From: Sphingomonadaceae bacterium
Lineage (GTDB): Bacteria; Pseudomonadota; Alphaproteobacteria; Sphingomonadales; Sphingomonadaceae
Length of the DNA: 43,099 bases
Assembly: GCA_020630295.1 (NCBI GenBank)
Contig: JAHDBR010000006.1
Coordinates: 20,743 to 63,841 of the forward strand
Direction of reading: 5' to 3'
Shown here: positions 40,893 to 43,099 of the stretch, in pieces
How the letters are laid out: every line of letters starts with the position of its first letter
Position numbering within the stretch: position 1 is the first letter of the stretch
Notes under the pieces: model-generated
Told to the model about the DNA's origin: nothing
Databases searched by the model: none
What the model saw: only the letters and a program-made list of their open reading frames with translations
Made by a program: the position numbers and the translations under genes

Positions 40893-43099
40893 ATGTTCGA
40901 CAAGAAAACCGTATCGATTGAATGGGGCGGCAAAACCCTCACTCTCGAAACCGGCCAGATTGCCCGTCAAGCAGACGGCGCCGTTCTGGCTACTTATGGC
41001 GAAACCGTGGTGCTGTGCGCAGTAACCGCCGCCAAATCCGTACGTGAAGGGCAGGATTTCTTCCCGCTGACCGTACATTATCAAGAAAAATTCTCGGCTG
41101 CTGGCCGCATCCCGGGCGGCTTCTTCAAACGTGAAGGCCGTGCAACCGAAAAAGAAACACTCACCAGCCGTCTGATCGACCGTCCGTGTCGTCCGCTGTT
41201 CCCCGAAGGTTTCTATAACGAGATCAACGTGATCGCGCAGGTCATGTCTTATGACGGCGAAACAGAGCCGGACATCGTGGCGATGATCGCCGCATCTGCT
41301 GCGCTGACCATCTCGGGCGTTCCGTTCATGGGCCCAATCGGCGCCGCACGCGTCGGTTTCTCTACCGATGGCGAGTATATTCTGAACCCGACAGTGTCTG
41401 ATGCACTGGGCGAAGATGGCCGTTTGGATCTGGTTGTTGCTGCGACACAGGACGCAGTGATGATGGTGGAATCCGAAGCCAAGGAACTTACCGAGGAAGA
41501 AATGCTCGGCGCGATCATGTTTGCGCATGACGAAAGCCGCAAGGTTATCGGTGCGATTATCGATCTGGCTGAGCAAGCCGCCAAGGAACCTTGGGACATT
41601 GATCTGTCTGACGATACAGCGGCGATCAAAGAAAACCTGCGCGGTATTGTGGGTGATGACATTGCAGCGGCCTACAAGCTGACTGACAAGTCAGAGCGTT
41701 CAGACGCTCTGAACCTGGCTCGTGCGAAAGCAAAAGAAGCCTACGCCGAAGAAGACGGCCAGACTCAAATGACTGCCGGTAAAGCAGTTAAGAAGCTGGA
41801 AGCTGAAATCGTTCGCGGTGCTATCCTGAAGGATGGCCAGCGGATTGACGGCCGTAAAACGGACGAGGTCCGCCCGATCGAAGCCATGGTCGGTTTGCTG
41901 CCACGTACACACGGTTCGGCATTGTTCACCCGCGGTGAAACGCAGGCGATCTGTACGGTTACTCTCGGCACCAAAGATGCAGAGCAGATGATCGATGGTC
42001 TGGAAGGCCTGAGCTATTCCAACTTCATGCTGCACTACAACTTCCCGCCATACTCGGTCGGTGAAGTCGGGCGTTTCGGCTTCACTAGCCGCCGCGAAAC
42101 AGGACACGGCAAGCTCGCATGGCGCGCGCTGCACCCTGTTCTGCCCTCGGTTGAAGACTTCCCGTACACAATCCGTGTTCTGTCCGACATTACCGAATCC
42201 AACGGTTCGTCATCCATGGCGACGGTTTGCGGCGGCTGTCTGTCGATGATGGATGCCGGCGTTCCGATCGAAAACCCGGTTTCGGGTATTGCGATGGGCC
42301 TGATCCTGGAAGGCGATGAATTCACCGTTCTGTCCGACATTCTGGGTGATGAAGATCACCTTGGCGATATGGACTTCAAAGTGGCCGGTTCGGCGCGCGG
42401 TATCACCTCGCTTCAAATGGACATTAAGGTCGCCGGTATTACCAAGGAAATCATGGAAACCGCCATGGAGCAGGCCAAAGGCGGCCGCGATCACATCCTG
42501 GGTGAAATGACCAAGGCGCTGGGCAACGCCCGTACCGAAGTCAGCCAGCACGCACCGCGTATCGAAACCATGCAGATCGACAAATCGAAGATCCGCGATG
42601 TTATCGGCACTGGCGGTAAGGTTATCCGTGAAATCGTTGCGGAAACCGGTGCTAAGGTCGACATTGATGACGAAGGCACAATCAAGATTTCTTCTTCTGA
42701 CGGTTCGCAAATCGAAGCGGCGAAGAAGTGGATTGAAGGCATTGTTGAGGAAGCCGAAGTCGGCAAAATCTACGATGGTAAAGTCGTCAATATCGTGGAC
42801 TTTGGTGCATTCGTGAACTTCATGGGCGGCAAGGACGGTCTCGTCCACGTGTCTGAAATGAAGAACGAGCGTGTCGAGAAGCCAAGCGATGTTGTCAGCG
42901 AAGGCCAGGAAGTAAAGGTCAAGGTTCTCGAGATCGACCAGCGCGGTAAAGTCCGTCTGTCGATGCGCGTAGTTGATCAGGAAACTGGCGAAGAACTGGA
43001 AGACACACGTCCACCGCGCGAAAATAAACCGCGCGGTGATCGGGGCGGTGATCGGGGCCCACGTCGCGGTGGCGGCGGCGGCCGTGATGGCGGTCGTGG
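40893..43099 (+). CDS. pnp: Polyribonucleotide nucleotidyltransferase, 3' end cut by window
   Basis: PNPase degrades RNA 3'-to-5' with phosphate and is part of the degradosome. The frame starts at [14 protein letters not shown] after AAGGA and runs 735 codons off the window end, so the stop is not seen. It has two RNase PH-like domains ([15 protein letters not shown] and the second with GRRDEV-type [10 protein letters not shown]), a KH domain ([17 protein letters not shown]) and an S1 domain ([15 protein letters not shown]). The tail is rich in Gly, Arg and Asp ([10 protein letters not shown]), as in many alphaproteobacterial PNPases. Confidence 0.98.
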   Translation, partial: MFDKKTVSIEWGGKTLTLETGQIARQADGAVLATYGETVVLCAVTAAKSVREGQDFFPLTVHYQEKFSAAGRIPGGFFKREGRATEKETLTSRLIDRPCRPLFPEGFYNEINVIAQVMSYDGETEPDIVAMIAASAALTISGVPFMGPIGAARVGFSTDGEYILNPTVSDALGEDGRLDLVVAATQDAVMMVESEAKELTEEEMLGAIMFAHDESRKVIGAIIDLAEQAAKEPWDIDLSDDTAAIKENLRGIVGDDIAAAYKLTDKSERSDALNLARAKAKEAYAEEDGQTQMTAGKAVKKLEAEIVRGAILKDGQRIDGRKTDEVRPIEAMVGLLPRTHGSALFTRGETQAICTVTLGTKDAEQMIDGLEGLSYSNFMLHYNFPPYSVGEVGRFGFTSRRETGHGKLAWRALHPVLPSVEDFPYTIRVLSDITESNGSSSMATVCGGCLSMMDAGVPIENPVSGIAMGLILEGDEFTVLSDILGDEDHLGDMDFKVAGSARGITSLQMDIKVAGITKEIMETAMEQAKGGRDHILGEMTKALGNARTEVSQHAPRIETMQIDKSKIRDVIGTGGKVIREIVAETGAKVDIDDEGTIKISSSDGSQIEAAKKWIEGIVEEAEVGKIYDGKVVNIVDFGAFVNFMGGKDGLVHVSEMKNERVEKPSDVVSEGQEVKVKVLEIDQRGKVRLSMRVVDQETGEELEDTRPPRENKPRGDRGGDRGPRRGGGGGRDGGR

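Noticed and set aside
40783-41025. 80-aa frame overlapping the pnp start
   Set aside because: It is out of frame with pnp, covers the structured leader, and has a shadow-like composition.
1-43099. CRISPR arrays, insertion sequences, transposases or integrases
   Set aside because: None was seen: no regularly spaced repeats beyond the short 14-bp tandem repeat, and no transposase or integrase motifs in any frame read.

Overview
This 43.1-kb window looks like chromosomal DNA of an alphaproteobacterium of the order Sphingomonadales, probably a carotenoid-making Erythrobacter-like (Erythrobacteraceae) organism. The evidence is a CrtZ carotene hydroxylase, a Xanthomonas/Caulobacter-type TonB-dependent receptor, an F1-ATPase zeta inhibitor (DUF1476), a YlxR protein with an extra C-terminal domain, and a PspA/B/C/F set with alphaproteobacterial relatives. 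The genus is inferred, not shown.

Layout. (1) 1-1200: the 3' end of a tRNA-Arg(UCU), then a visibly AT-richer stretch of short or broken reading frames that looks like a decayed tRNA-adjacent island. (2) 1.2-8.4 kb, minus strand: a NUDIX hydrolase; a monothiol glutaredoxin/BolA pair with the ATPase zeta subunit and a quinone oxidoreductase; then leuD and leuC with a zinc-ribbon membrane protein and a small membrane protein between them. (3) 8.6-9.6 kb, plus strand: a hot-dog thioesterase and crtZ. (4) 9.6-14.9 kb: a phage-shock (Psp) locus. PspF reads to the right. To the left, from a near-perfect sigma-54 promoter, run a 50-aa exported-type peptide, PspA (with an unusual in-frame N-terminal extension), PspB, PspC and five further small single-TM proteins that all carry a PspB-like coiled-coil motif, followed closely by sufE and a DUF454 gene. 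(5) 16.3-23.6 kb: the translation superoperon rimP-nusA-ylxR-infB, two tandem PaaI-type thioesterases, DUF1697 and rbfA. (6) 23.65-39.4 kb: a block lying between rbfA and truB, which are usually close neighbours. It holds YceI, an AbgT transporter, thymidine kinase, a GNAT protein, an M50 protease and a galactoside-use cluster. (7) 39.4 kb to the end: truB-rpsO-pnp, with pnp cut by the window edge.

The two most interesting systems are the expanded Psp operon and the galactoside cluster. In the latter a cytoplasmic GH36 alpha-galactosidase, a glycerol-3-phosphate dehydrogenase (glpD), galT and galK form one tightly packed operon. It faces away from an AraC-type regulator, a TonB-dependent receptor and a sodium/solute symporter. 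A GlpD inside a gal operon suggests that the substrate yields both galactose and glycerol, as floridoside (alpha-galactosyl-glycerol of red algae) or related galactosylglycerols would. This is a hypothesis; no glycerol kinase is visible in the window.
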